A DNA stretch of 24,996 bases, taken from NCBI GenBank assembly GCA_964447525.1, contig CAYUSU010000020.1, positions 1-24,996 of the forward strand. The letters are read 5' to 3'. This DNA is from JAFGDH01 sp964447525 (GTDB lineage: Archaea > Aenigmatarchaeota > Aenigmatarchaeia > QMZP01 > QMZT01). The notes beneath the pieces were generated by a model that did not search any database, had not been told where the DNA came from, and was given only the letters and a program-made list of their open reading frames with translations. The position numbers and the translations under genes are program-made. Every line of letters starts with the position of its first letter. Position 1 is the first letter of the stretch. Below, one piece after another: positions 7,385-15,217 of this stretch.

Positions 7385-8407
7385 ATGGGCGTTCAGATCA
7401 CCGAAATAATGAAGGGAAAGGAAATCGAAGTCAATCAGCTCTCCGGGAAAAAGATAGCGATAGATGCTTACAATTGGGCTTACCAGTTCCTTTCCATAAT
7501 CCGGGACAGATTTACCGGAGAACCGCTTAAGGATTCCAAGGGTCGCGTGACTTCAACTCATTCCGGTTTTTTCTACAGGACCGCTAAATTGGTAGAAGCG
7601 GGAATCATTCCCATATACGTGTTCGACGGAACGCCTCCGGCTTTCAAAAGAAAGACCATTGAAGCTAGGCGGGTGATCAAGGAAGAGGCGATGGAAAACC
7701 TGGAAAAGGCAAGAGATGACGGGGATAAGGAAAAGATAAGGTTGTACGCTCAGGCAACTTCCAGATTCACCGATGAGATGAAAGAAGAAGTAAAGAAACT
7801 CCTGAATCTAATGGGTGTAGGATGGATACAGGCCCCATCCGAAGGGGAGGCTCAAATGGCCAGGATAGTGAAGGAAAATTCTTTATGGGCAGGGGCGAGC
7901 CAGGACTGGGATTCGATGATGTTCGGATCACCCAGACTGATCCGTAATCTCTCGATAACGGGCCGAAGGAAAGTGGCAAGGAAAGAAGCGTACATTGAGG
8001 TGAAGCCGGAATTACTGGAACTCCAAAACGTGCTTTCCGGTTTGGGGATAACGAGGGAACAGCTGATAATTATGGGCATCCTCATAGGGACTGATTACAA
8101 TCCCGGTGGAATCAGGGGGATCGGGCCGAAGAATGCGCTGAAGATGGTTAAGGAACACAAAACATTGGAAAGAGTGATGGGAAACGTTGAATGGAATTTC
8201 GACACCACCTCCTCGGAGATATACGATTTCTTCATTAACCCTCCTACTGAAAGCTGCGCCATTCCGAACGTTAAGCCGGACTGGGAGCAATTGAAAGACT
8301 TCTTACTGGATCATGATTTTTCCATGGAACGGATAAATTCCACACTGAACAAAATTAAAAAGGCGAGGGAAAAGACCGGGTCAAGTCTGGACAAATGGTT
8401 AAGGTGA
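7385..8407 (+). CDS. fen: Flap endonuclease 1
   Basis: This 340-residue protein is the archaeal FEN-1/XPG structure-specific nuclease that removes 5' flaps during Okazaki fragment maturation and long-patch repair. The metal-binding acids are all present: Asp27 (KIAIDAYN), Asp81 (VFDGTPP), Glu153 and Glu155 (PSEGEAQMA), Asp174 and Asp176 (ASQDWDSMMFG) and Asp237 (IGTDYNPGG), followed by the helix-two-turn-helix GIRGIGPKNALK. The start MGVQITEI matches the family, where the N-terminal Gly2 takes part in the active site. The usual C-terminal PCNA box (QxxLxxFF/WF) is weak here: the protein ends SSLDKWLR, without Gln and with Leu in place of the second aromatic residue. The gene follows the Mth938-like gene by 12 bases and is followed after 4 bases by a small membrane-protein gene. 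Confidence 0.97.
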   Translation: MGVQITEIMKGKEIEVNQLSGKKIAIDAYNWAYQFLSIIRDRFTGEPLKDSKGRVTSTHSGFFYRTAKLVEAGIIPIYVFDGTPPAFKRKTIEARRVIKEEAMENLEKARDDGDKEKIRLYAQATSRFTDEMKEEVKKLLNLMGVGWIQAPSEGEAQMARIVKENSLWAGASQDWDSMMFGSPRLIRNLSITGRRKVARKEAYIEVKPELLELQNVLSGLGITREQLIIMGILIGTDYNPGGIRGIGPKNALKMVKEHKTLERVMGNVEWNFDTTSSEIYDFFINPPTESCAIPNVKPDWEQLKDFLLDHDFSMERINSTLNKIKKAREKTGSSLDKWLR

Positions 8408-8411
8408 TTTT

Positions 8412-8696
8412 ATGGCGGATTCCCCTTTCAGCATGCTGTTGGAGATGATCTTTGTACTTTTAGACAACACTATAGGAACACTCCAATCCCTTTTCGTGTT
8501 GTTTCAGGATTTCTTTGGTGGGATGATGGGTATATCCGAAATCGGAGGGATGCCGACATTCATCTTCTCGGTAATTATTATCGGGCTGGTTGTTTTCTTT
8601 CTGGCTAAGTTCTTTTTCAAGTCAGCGAAAACCATCCTTCTCTTGATAGTGGTAGGCATAGTAATGGTCGCTGTTCTCTTTATGGGACTGGTGTAA
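8412..8696 (+). CDS. Small hypothetical membrane protein
   Basis: This 94-residue protein was not recognised. It shows one amphipathic or weakly hydrophobic N-terminal segment (about residues 7-37, with IFVLLDNTIGTLQSLFVLFQDFF) and two clear transmembrane helices (about 48-68 and 72-93), separated by the short basic loop FFFKSAKT. A ribosome binding site AAGGTGATT lies just before the ATG and overlaps the stop codon of the FEN-1 gene, so this gene belongs to the same message. The strong ribosome binding site and the operon position support a real gene. Confidence 0.75.
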   Translation: MADSPFSMLLEMIFVLLDNTIGTLQSLFVLFQDFFGGMMGISEIGGMPTFIFSVIIIGLVVFFLAKFFFKSAKTILLLIVVGIVMVAVLFMGLV

Positions 8697-8764
8697 ACAT
8701 TTTGATATGTCGCTCGAAAGCATAAAAAGAACGGGGAGAATAAATTAATATTGCGGGTGATCCT

Positions 8765-9457
8765 TTGATAAAAAGACTTAAGACTGGAATTCCGGGACTT
8801 GATGACATATCAGGCGGAGGAATCCCTAAGGGTCAGATAATCCTTCTTTCTGGTGCTCCCGGAACCGGAAAAAGTACCATGTGTACGCAGTATGTTTACG
8901 AGGGACTGAAGAAATCCAACGAGAACGGGATATTCCTTTCCTTCGAGGAAACTGCTGAAAGCATAAGGAAAACTTCCGCGGAATTCGGGTGGAATTTCGA
9001 TGAGTTCGAGAGAACCAACAGGTTCAGTTTTCTGAAATACGACCCGTACCATGTGGAGGAAATATTCGATCTTCTGGAATCCAGAATAAGGGACACCGGA
9101 GCGCACAGGATTGTTATAGATTCCATCTCGGCGCTCGGACTTTACGTAAGAGACAAGGCAGAACTAAGGCGGATGATATTCAATCTTTCCACGATTCTCA
9201 GAAATCTTGACTGCACCACAATAATGGTCTCGGAAATAGTACCGGGAACGAAAGGCATTTCAAGACACGGGGTAGAAGAATTTGTGGCAGATGGTGTTAT
9301 TGTTCTTTATTACGAAAGAAACAATCTGGCTTTTAACAGAGCCGTTCAGGTATGGAAAATGAAATCATCCAACCATTCCAACAAGCTCCATCCTTACAAG
9401 ATAACCGACAAGGGAGTGAAGATAAACCCGACGGAAGAAGCCTATTTCAAGGAATAG
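8765..9457 (+). CDS. KaiC/RadA-like single-domain ATPase
   Basis: This 230-residue protein is one RecA-fold ATPase domain of the KaiC-like group. The N-terminal signature LKTGIPGLDDISGGGIPKG is followed by Walker A GAPGTGKST (residues 30-38), the catalytic Glu pair in LSFEETAES (61-62), and Walker B RIVIDSIS with Asp119. The start codon is TTG at 8765, chosen because GGTGATCC lies directly upstream and because the family signature begins right after it. Unlike cyanobacterial KaiC there is only one domain and no clock context. Archaeal single-domain members are widespread, often regulatory or linked to signal transduction and motility; the specific role here is unknown. It ends 61 bases from the stop of the convergent gene at 9519. 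Confidence 0.9.
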   Translation: MIKRLKTGIPGLDDISGGGIPKGQIILLSGAPGTGKSTMCTQYVYEGLKKSNENGIFLSFEETAESIRKTSAEFGWNFDEFERTNRFSFLKYDPYHVEEIFDLLESRIRDTGAHRIVIDSISALGLYVRDKAELRRMIFNLSTILRNLDCTTIMVSEIVPGTKGISRHGVEEFVADGVIVLYYERNNLAFNRAVQVWKMKSSNHSNKLHPYKITDKGVKINPTEEAYFKE

Positions 9458-9483
9458 ATCGAAAGTCCTGCTTCCTGAAAATC

Positions 9484-9516
9484 GAAAAAAAGAATAAAAC
9501 AATAAAAATAAAGAGA
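9484..9516 (-). terminator. T-rich terminator of the minus-strand hypothetical gene
   Basis: Read on the minus strand, the 33 bases right after the stop codon at 9519 are dominated by T runs (TTTTTATTGTTTTATTC and a run of seven Ts). Oligo-T tracts are the known archaeal intrinsic termination signal. The same stretch is A-rich on the plus strand, so it does not serve the KaiC-like gene. Confidence 0.5.
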
Positions 9517-9518
9517 AT

Positions 9519-10103
9519 TTACTCTTCTATTACAATGTTTTCATCTAAGTGTTCCATGTCTTGGCCTTCAAGGCCGGTTCTGGTATCCACTATCCCGATT
9601 TTATTACCAATATCAATGAAGAAATCCTCCACTGGCTGTAGCTCATCGAAATACTGCACTCCCAGAGTCAGAGCAGCTCCCAGCATAGTCCCGAAAAATA
9701 TGGAACCTAAATATCCTTTTTTCCGTTTCGGAACCAATACCGGTTTCACCGGTTTCGGAAGGACCAGTTCCTTTGATCTATTATTAATATATTGCAGTGT
9801 GGTCTTTCCCACGCCACTCACTGGCCTCTTTCTGCTTTCCGCGATGACTTCAATGACTTTATAAAAATTGGTCATGTTTTCAAAGCGTTTTTCAATTCTG
9901 CCCAAATCACTGGCAGAAATATTCCCGTCAGGAGAATGGTATAAAACATGTTCTTTCTCTCCGGCCCCGTTCTTTCTGGCAATAGTGAAATCATATATTC
10001 CTTCTTCAACTATCCTCAGACCCAATGTCACCGGAACTTGGACATCTTTTTCGGTAACAAATGTTGCATCCATTTGCCATGAATTTTTATACCCTTCTCC
10101 CAT
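9519..10103 (-). CDS. Hypothetical protein with one transmembrane segment
   Basis: The chosen start is the ATG at 10103 (MGEGYKNSWQMDATFV), 194 residues, because TTGAGGTGGT lies at the right distance; an upstream in-frame ATG would add 14 residues, mostly hydrophobic, but lacks a ribosome binding site. Residues 1-90 look like a small globular beta-rich domain (VPVTLGLRIVEEGIYDFTIARKN), then a Lys/Pro linker (LVLPKPVKPVLVPKRKKGY) and one transmembrane helix (about GSIFFGTMLGAALTLGVQYF), then an acidic tail. The basic linker before the helix suggests an N-terminus in the cytoplasm and the tail outside. Not recognised. A TATA box at 10150-10157 gives it its own promoter, separate from rsmA upstream. 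Confidence 0.75.
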   Translation of the reverse strand: MGEGYKNSWQMDATFVTEKDVQVPVTLGLRIVEEGIYDFTIARKNGAGEKEHVLYHSPDGNISASDLGRIEKRFENMTNFYKVIEVIAESRKRPVSGVGKTTLQYINNRSKELVLPKPVKPVLVPKRKKGYLGSIFFGTMLGAALTLGVQYFDELQPVEDFFIDIGNKIGIVDTRTGLEGQDMEHLDENIVIEE

Positions 10104-10149
10104 CACATACCACCTCAATATTATTATACTACTAAATAGTAACAAATAT

Positions 10150-10157
10150 TTATAAAG
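10150..10157 (-). promoter_or_regulatory. TATA box for the minus-strand hypothetical gene
   Basis: A TTTATAAA lies 50 bases before the start at 10103, in the gap after the rsmA stop codon. A transcript starting about 25 bases on would carry the GAGGTGGT ribosome binding site. Confidence 0.5.
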
Positions 10158-10177
10158 CTTTCGGTTCTTTCACGCAT

Positions 10178-11008
10178 TCAGAAAATGAAATCAGTTTTTC
10201 TCTCCAGATATTCGAAATCCCAGTGATCCATGCTTTTTACCTTTTTCTCAGATATTGCCCTGTTGAGTTTCATTGTCTTGATCATGGTTCTGGTCTGCTT
10301 CTTGGTGACAGGCGATCCCTGGAACATTTTTAAATTTATGATGGATTCCATGAGGGCATTTTTCAGTTTCTTGGTTCTCTGTAACATTATTTCCTTGATG
10401 AGGAAAAGCATCGGATTTTCCCTGTATTGTTCCAGGCCAAGCTTTCTTATGCTGACAACGACGGAATCCGTTTCGGGTGGCGGGAAGAAATCATCTCTTG
10501 CCGTGCTGCATACAACTTCTATCGAGAAAAAACATCTTGATAACGAAAGAAGAGAACCCTTTTCCGTCAAACGTCTCAGAAATCTTTCCGGGATGGTTAG
10601 GACCGCCCTTTCGAAATCCTTCCTCACAAGTTCATTAATCAGTGGTTCGCATATTGCGTAAGGAATATTACTGACAATCTTGTCGAATTCATTCCTTTTG
10701 ATATAATCCAGACCATTCCCGTTTATCAGACGGATTTTCTTCCCGCTGAACCATGTTTGCAAAAGGGGGAAGAGCTTCTTGTCTATTTCTATCGATGTTA
10801 CCATCCCCTTTTCTTTCAAAAGCAATCTGGTCAGATTTCCCGTGCCGGCTCCTATTTCCAGCACACTTTCCCCTTTTTTTATCTCGGCGCTTTTAACGAT
10901 TTTTTCCAGAATTTCTTCGTTCACCATGAAGTGCTGGTCCAGTTTCATGTTCGGGGCTATATTATGGTTTTCCAGAATTCCCTTCGTCAGCGAAAGCAAA
11001 TCCATCAT
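10178..11008 (-). CDS. rsmA: Ribosomal RNA small subunit adenine dimethyltransferase (RsmA/KsgA/Dim1)
   Basis: This 276-residue SAM-dependent enzyme dimethylates two adjacent adenines in the 3'-terminal helix of 16S rRNA, a late step of small-subunit assembly. Visible motifs are the N-terminal LDQHFMVNEEILEKIV (family form: GQ-x-FL), motif I VLEIGAGTGNLTRLL with GAGTG at 53-57, acidic motif II SIEIDKKL, and catalytic motif IV NIPY (114-117; NLPY in most members). The C-terminal helical part contains the usual FFPPPETDSVVV segment. The first ATG overlaps the stop codon of the antiporter gene (ATGA), so translation is probably coupled to it; a second ATG follows directly. The length is normal for archaeal members. 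Confidence 0.95.
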   Translation of the reverse strand: MMDLLSLTKGILENHNIAPNMKLDQHFMVNEEILEKIVKSAEIKKGESVLEIGAGTGNLTRLLLKEKGMVTSIEIDKKLFPLLQTWFSGKKIRLINGNGLDYIKRNEFDKIVSNIPYAICEPLINELVRKDFERAVLTIPERFLRRLTEKGSLLSLSRCFFSIEVVCSTARDDFFPPPETDSVVVSIRKLGLEQYRENPMLFLIKEIMLQRTKKLKNALMESIINLKMFQGSPVTKKQTRTMIKTMKLNRAISEKKVKSMDHWDFEYLERKTDFIF

Positions 11009-12657
11009 AATCCCTTCCCGTGTAAGAAGTGGTCGATCTTCTTGACGATCTTCTCGGCGGATACAAACTCCGGTATTATCACGACGTCCGCCCCGGCCTT
11101 GTAAAGCCTTTCGGAATCTATTTCAGAATGTGCACGAGCGAGAATCTTGACCTTTTCATTCCCTCTTTTTGCCTTCCTTATAACAAAAGAAGATATGTCA
11201 GCGTAAGGGATAGTCAGTATCACGAGCTTTGATTCGTTAAGTGATATTTTTTTGAGAATATCCTCGTTGTTAGCATCCCCGTATATGCAGTATACCCCCC
11301 TTCTTCCCAGATACTTCACTACCTCCGGATCCCTTTCAACAACTATGAACTTCTCCTCTTTCTCCTTCAGGTATTCCACCACCCTTTGTCCCATTCTATG
11401 TGCCCCGAATATCACGATATGATTCTTCAGTCCCTTTTCAGGCGGATTTTCTATCTGGTGTATGCTTCTCGGATGGGTCCATTTTCTCCGGTTCATGTAA
11501 GGTATCCTTAGCTTAGAAATGAACCCGTACAGGCCATCTCTCGCTTTCATCGTGTACGGGGTTAACATTATAGAGACAACCACAATACTTATCAAAAAGG
11601 AATAGAAATCCTGGGACATGTTGCCCAGTCTCAGTTCTTCAGCGGCTATTATGAACATGAATTCGCTTGCCTGTCCCAGCCCGAGACCTATGTAGGTGGA
11701 TGTCCTCCCGCCGTAACCCATGAACAGGTAAATCACTCCCAGTATAATCGGTTTTATCAAAAGAATGATAACGATAAGGACAATGAACAGTGCGAGCTGG
11801 CTCTGTATTATCCATATGTTCAGCTGCATTCCCAGGGTAGAGAAGAATATTATCGAGAAGAAATCCCTTAATGCGTGCGTTTCTCCTTCTATCTCGATAT
11901 TATACGGGAAATTGGCCATCGAAAGCCCTGCGATGAAACCCCCGATCGCTATCGAAAAATTGAGAACGTACGCCGCCCCTATGAAGAAGAAACAGTTGGC
12001 TATTGCAGTTATGAAAAATATGTCATGTCTTTGTGCCGCATAATCCAGTATCCTCGGAAAAAAGAACTTGTTGAGTATTATCGCTATTGCGAACAACCCG
12101 ATACCCTTCATTATTATCGATCCTACGAACTCGATTGAAAACATGTTGTTTGCATTGCTTAGCATCGGAAGAGCGACTACCGCCACGATATCCTGCAAAA
12201 GTAGTATGCCGAGCATTATCCTCCCGTGAAGAGTGCTTAACTCATCCCTGTCAACAAGCACTTTCGTTACTATCATCGTGGATGAAAAAGCGAGCAGCAA
12301 TCCCATGTAAACCCCGAAGATCATATCCATACCGAACATGGACGCTATTCCAAGACCCACAAGGAAGGTAATGATAACCTGTACGCTTCCTCCTGCCATC
12401 GCAGCGAAACCCACATTTTTGAATTTACGGAAATCTATTTCCAGCCCCACCGAGAACAGAAGGAATACGATCCCTAGTTCTGAAAGGAGATTTATCTCCT
12501 CTACATTGGTTATGAAACCGAGACCCACAGGACCTATTATGACCCCGGCTATGACATATGCGATTATTATTGGCTGCTTCAGGATCCTGGCGGCATACGC
12601 GAGTATGGCCGATACGAATATTATCACCCCGACGTCGAAAAGTAACGGTAATGCCAT
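11005..12657 (-). CDS. Kef/NapA-type CPA2 cation:proton antiporter with C-terminal TrkA-N (RCK) domain
   Basis: This 550-residue membrane protein belongs to the monovalent cation:proton antiporter 2 family. Residues about 5-385 form some 12 transmembrane helices, with family signatures VIIGPVGLGFI, FSVGLEIDFRKFK and LLAFSSTMIVTKVL. After a cytoplasmic linker comes a Rossmann-type TrkA-N/RCK domain (about 412-550): IVIFGAHRMGQRVVEYL, then the acidic VVERDPEVV that contacts the nucleotide ribose. Such domains gate transport by NAD(H) or other nucleotides. The likely role is K+ or Na+/H+ exchange in ion and pH balance; the ion cannot be decided from sequence. The last bases overlap the rsmA start by 4. 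Its promoter faces that of the DRG gene across a 114-bp intergenic region which contains a dyad element. Confidence 0.93.
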   Translation of the reverse strand: MALPLLFDVGVIIFVSAILAYAARILKQPIIIAYVIAGVIIGPVGLGFITNVEEINLLSELGIVFLLFSVGLEIDFRKFKNVGFAAMAGGSVQVIITFLVGLGIASMFGMDMIFGVYMGLLLAFSSTMIVTKVLVDRDELSTLHGRIMLGILLLQDIVAVVALPMLSNANNMFSIEFVGSIIMKGIGLFAIAIILNKFFFPRILDYAAQRHDIFFITAIANCFFFIGAAYVLNFSIAIGGFIAGLSMANFPYNIEIEGETHALRDFFSIIFFSTLGMQLNIWIIQSQLALFIVLIVIILLIKPIILGVIYLFMGYGGRTSTYIGLGLGQASEFMFIIAAEELRLGNMSQDFYSFLISIVVVSIMLTPYTMKARDGLYGFISKLRIPYMNRRKWTHPRSIHQIENPPEKGLKNHIVIFGAHRMGQRVVEYLKEKEEKFIVVERDPEVVKYLGRRGVYCIYGDANNEDILKKISLNESKLVILTIPYADISSFVIRKAKRGNEKVKILARAHSEIDSERLYKAGADVVIIPEFVSAEKIVKKIDHFLHGKGL

Positions 12658-12707
12658 GCCAATCCCTAATAATTATTTATTCTTTCCAATAAATAAGACT
12701 TAGAAGG

Positions 12708-12737
12708 GACTGCTTGATCTAATAATTATAAGCAGTC
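12708..12737 (+). promoter_or_regulatory. 30-bp dyad element, site 1 (upstream of DRG GTPase gene)
   Basis: A perfect inverted repeat: GACTGCTT (12708-12715), 14-base spacer, AAGCAGTC (12730-12737). The half-sites are 22 bp apart centre to centre, two helical turns, as expected for a dimeric DNA-binding protein. Its right side contains ATTATAAGC, itself TATA-like. A second candidate TATA-like stretch, GAAATATTC, lies at 12742-12750, 26 bases before the DRG start. The same element occurs at 16442 and 16647. Being in a divergent region it could also act on the antiporter gene. Confidence 0.65.
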
Positions 12738-12771
12738 AATCGAAATATTCGAAACAATATATGGCGTTTAT

Positions 12772-13845
12772 ATGGAGAAAGCTGAAGAGATACAGGCGCT
12801 GGAAGATGAGATACAGAAAACGAAATACAACAAACATACTCAGTACCATATCGGTCAATTGAAAGCGAAGCTGGCAAGACTGAAAGATGAGAAGGAAGGG
12901 AGGAAAGGCGTAGGTGTCGGAGGTAAACAGTATTCAGTCAAGAAATCCGGAGACGCGACCGTTCTGCTGGTCGGATTTCCTTCCGTCGGGAAATCCACAC
13001 TCATCAACAAGATCACCAACGTAGATTCCAAGATAGGGAGTTATGATTTCACCACATTAGAAGTCATTCCGGGTGTTCTGGAATACAATTCCGCGAAGAT
13101 ACAGGTTCTTGACGTTCCGGGGATAGTTGAAGGCGCTTCCTCCGGAAAGGGGAGGGGCAAGGAAATCCTTTCGGTCATGAGGAACGCCGATCTCATAGTG
13201 ACGATGGTCGATAAATTCGAACAGATCGGTCTTCTGGACAAAGAGCTTTACAACGCCGGGTTCCGGTTGAACCAGAAGGAGCCGGACATTCTCGTTAAAA
13301 GGGAGATAAGCGGCGGACTTCGTATTTCCTCGACAGTCAAGCTTAAGCATATCGATCACAAGATGATCAAGAACATTCTCAATGAGTACAAGATCCATAA
13401 CGCAGAGGTCCTTGTGCGGGAGAATGTGACTGTTGACCGGTTCATAGATTCCCTCTGCAACAACAGAGTCTATATTCCATCGATAGTGGTTTTCAACAAG
13501 GCCGATCTTTTGAATGATGACGAGATGAGAACAATAAAAACCAATGGATGGCTCCCGATTTCCGCAAAGGACGGGGAAAACCTGGAAGTTCTTAAGGAAA
13601 TGATATGGGACGATCTCCGCCTCATTCGCATATACATGAAGAGGATAGGGAAGAGTCCGGACATGAACGAACCGATGATCATGAAGAAGGGATCAACCAT
13701 AGAGAAGGTCGCTTCGAAAATACATAACGAATGGAAGGTCGGGTTCGCCAGGATATGGGGACCTTCTGCAAAGTTCGAAGGTCAGCGAGTCTCCCCTTCC
13801 AAGGAGCTCCAGGACATGGACATAGTGGAGTTCCACTTGGAATAA
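12772..13845 (+). CDS. DRG-family GTPase (developmentally regulated GTP-binding protein, Obg superfamily)
   Basis: This 357-residue protein has an N-terminal helical part (about 1-45), a G domain and a C-terminal TGS domain (about 295-357, MIMKKGSTIEKVASKIHNEW and a final GQRVSPSKELQDMDIVEFHLE). The G motifs are G1 GFPSVGKST (68-76), G3 DVPG (114-117), G4 NKAD (242-245) and G5 ISA near 268. A region between G3 and G4 (about 160-225) is the S5D2-like insertion typical of DRG proteins. DRG GTPases associate with translating ribosomes in eukaryotes, where they relieve stalling; the archaeal role is thought to be similar but is less studied. The ATG at 12772 follows the 30-bp dyad element by 34 bases and has no Shine-Dalgarno sequence. 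Confidence 0.95.
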   Translation: MEKAEEIQALEDEIQKTKYNKHTQYHIGQLKAKLARLKDEKEGRKGVGVGGKQYSVKKSGDATVLLVGFPSVGKSTLINKITNVDSKIGSYDFTTLEVIPGVLEYNSAKIQVLDVPGIVEGASSGKGRGKEILSVMRNADLIVTMVDKFEQIGLLDKELYNAGFRLNQKEPDILVKREISGGLRISSTVKLKHIDHKMIKNILNEYKIHNAEVLVRENVTVDRFIDSLCNNRVYIPSIVVFNKADLLNDDEMRTIKTNGWLPISAKDGENLEVLKEMIWDDLRLIRIYMKRIGKSPDMNEPMIMKKGSTIEKVASKIHNEWKVGFARIWGPSAKFEGQRVSPSKELQDMDIVEFHLE

Positions 13846-13893
13846 GTATAAAAATAATGATGTACATAGTCTAATTCTTAGATCGGTGATTTT

Positions 13894-14148
13894 ATGAGAA
13901 GATGCCTGAGAAAATACGATAGCATAAGGCCGTTAAAATATGTCCTGTCAGAAAGGTTCTTGCTAGGGGTAGGATTGTATACGTTGTTCCTGGCCGGGAA
14001 CGTTGTTTATAACAATTACAAAGCGGACCAGGCACTGCAAAGGTTTGATAATATTATTCTTGGTAACATAGAAGGCGATTCAGATCAGGCAATCCGGGAA
14101 CACTTCAAGTTCAGCGAGAGGGCGGGCAATTTCAATCCGTTCGACTGA
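13894..14148 (+). CDS. Small hypothetical membrane-anchored protein
   Basis: This 84-residue protein was not recognised. A basic N-terminus (MRRCLRKYDSIRPLKYV) is followed by one transmembrane helix (about FLLGVGLYTLFLAGNVVY, residues 23-40) and a charged soluble tail ending in NFNPFD. A good ribosome binding site, ATCGGTGATTTT, precedes the ATG and a possible TATA-like TATAAAAAT lies at 13848-13856, right after the DRG stop codon. Its stop is only 2 bases from the stop of the convergent Lrp-type gene. The strong ribosome binding site and lack of overlap support it. Confidence 0.7.
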   Translation: MRRCLRKYDSIRPLKYVLSERFLLGVGLYTLFLAGNVVYNNYKADQALQRFDNIILGNIEGDSDQAIREHFKFSERAGNFNPFD

Positions 14149-14150
14149 TC

Positions 14151-15119
14151 TCATTTGCTGATTTTCTTCGGGATGTAGAGTATCTTGTGTATTTTCGTCG
14201 CAAGGTAATATTTGTATGTCCTGATTTTTCCCGGGAACATTGACCTTATCTTGTTCAATATTTCCATGAATCCCTCGTGATCGAATGTTTCCAGATCGAA
14301 CTCGAAATCGCTCCCGCCTATTGTCCGATCCTCGTATATCACATTAGGTATTGCTGAGACGAAATCCCTGAGTTTTCCCTTGATATGAACATCGTCCAGT
14401 TCCATATCCAGCTTGTAATATCTTATTCCTATTTTTTCATTGTTTATCATCGGCCTGTATCCGAGGATTATTTTTCTTTGTTCCAGTCTTTTGATTCTGT
14501 AACGTGCGGCCATGGAGGTCATTCCCATTTTATCCGCAAGTTCTCTTAATGATATTCTGGCATTTGACGAAATTTCTTTCAGAATTTTTAGATCCACCTG
14601 ATCCAGTTTGCTTTCCTTTCCAGTTCCGGTGACAATCGGTTTTCTCCGATAATTGTCTCGTCCGGAAAGATAATCTTTTGTAAAATGTATAAACGCAGAG
14701 AATACGGCAATGTGCTTCTCATGGATGTTTTTCCTGTAAGCCATTTCGAAGTCTTCCCATTCCCTGTCGAAAACCTGCATATTCCTTGACATGCAGCCTA
14801 TAACTATGTCCCATTCTCCTTCGGTTTTGGCTACCCAGAATGTGAAACTCGCTCTCTTCAAATACCTTATCATTTCTTTTTCCCTTTCCGGTGACGCATT
14901 TTGTAGCCTGATATAAATCCTGATGAGATGATACCCCATTTTAGAGAAATCGATGACAGAATAATACCCGCCTATTACACCTTTCCTTTCCATCTGTTTT
15001 ATCCGGTAGGCCACTAAATCCCTGTTCTTACGAAGATTCTTTGCGATCGTCTTTACGCTCTGCCTGGAATTCCTATCGAGCTCATGAAGTATCTTCATGT
15101 CCAGTTTATCGGCAATCAT
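14151..15119 (-). CDS. Tandem (double) Lrp/AsnC-family transcription regulator
   Basis: The chosen start is the ATG at 15119 (MIADKLDMKILHELDRN), because the Lrp helix-turn-helix begins there and a TATA-like CTTAAATTT is 27 bases upstream; a longer frame to 15203 would add an unlikely hydrophobic extension. The 322 residues consist of two Lrp/AsnC units. Unit 1 has an HTH (LDMKILHELDRNSRQSVKTI, with AYRIKQMERKGVIGGY) and an RAM-like sensor (about 60-150). Unit 2 has an HTH (LDQVDLKILKEISSNARISL, with ARYRIKRLEQRKIILGY, about 170-225) and a second sensor half to the end. Usual Lrp proteins have one unit of about 150 residues; the fused form can give a pseudo-dimer with two different half-sites. 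The effector is unknown. It is divergent from the CDPS-like gene, 98 bases away, which is a possible target. Confidence 0.88.
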   Translation of the reverse strand: MIADKLDMKILHELDRNSRQSVKTIAKNLRKNRDLVAYRIKQMERKGVIGGYYSVIDFSKMGYHLIRIYIRLQNASPEREKEMIRYLKRASFTFWVAKTEGEWDIVIGCMSRNMQVFDREWEDFEMAYRKNIHEKHIAVFSAFIHFTKDYLSGRDNYRRKPIVTGTGKESKLDQVDLKILKEISSNARISLRELADKMGMTSMAARYRIKRLEQRKIILGYRPMINNEKIGIRYYKLDMELDDVHIKGKLRDFVSAIPNVIYEDRTIGGSDFEFDLETFDHEGFMEILNKIRSMFPGKIRTYKYYLATKIHKILYIPKKISK

Positions 15120-15141
15120 ATGTAAAAATATAATAAACATA

Positions 15142-15150
15142 CTTAAATTT
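15142..15150 (-). promoter_or_regulatory. TATA-like box for the tandem Lrp gene
   Basis: On the minus strand AAATTTAAG, centred 27 bases before the ATG at 15119; no ribosome binding site is present (TTTTTACAT before the ATG), so a leaderless message is likely. The divergent promoter of the gene at 15218 (ATATATAAAATT near 15185-15196) shares this short region. Confidence 0.5.
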
Positions 15151-15217
15151 TTTATTTTTATGGAAAATCTGATAAAAAACTTATAATATATAAAATTAAC
15201 CATTTATCAGTGATGAA

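Noticed and set aside
11005..12657. Long plus-strand frames opposite the antiporter, primase and transporter genes
   Set aside because: They follow from codon bias of the real genes, show no family motifs and lack ribosome binding sites or promoters.
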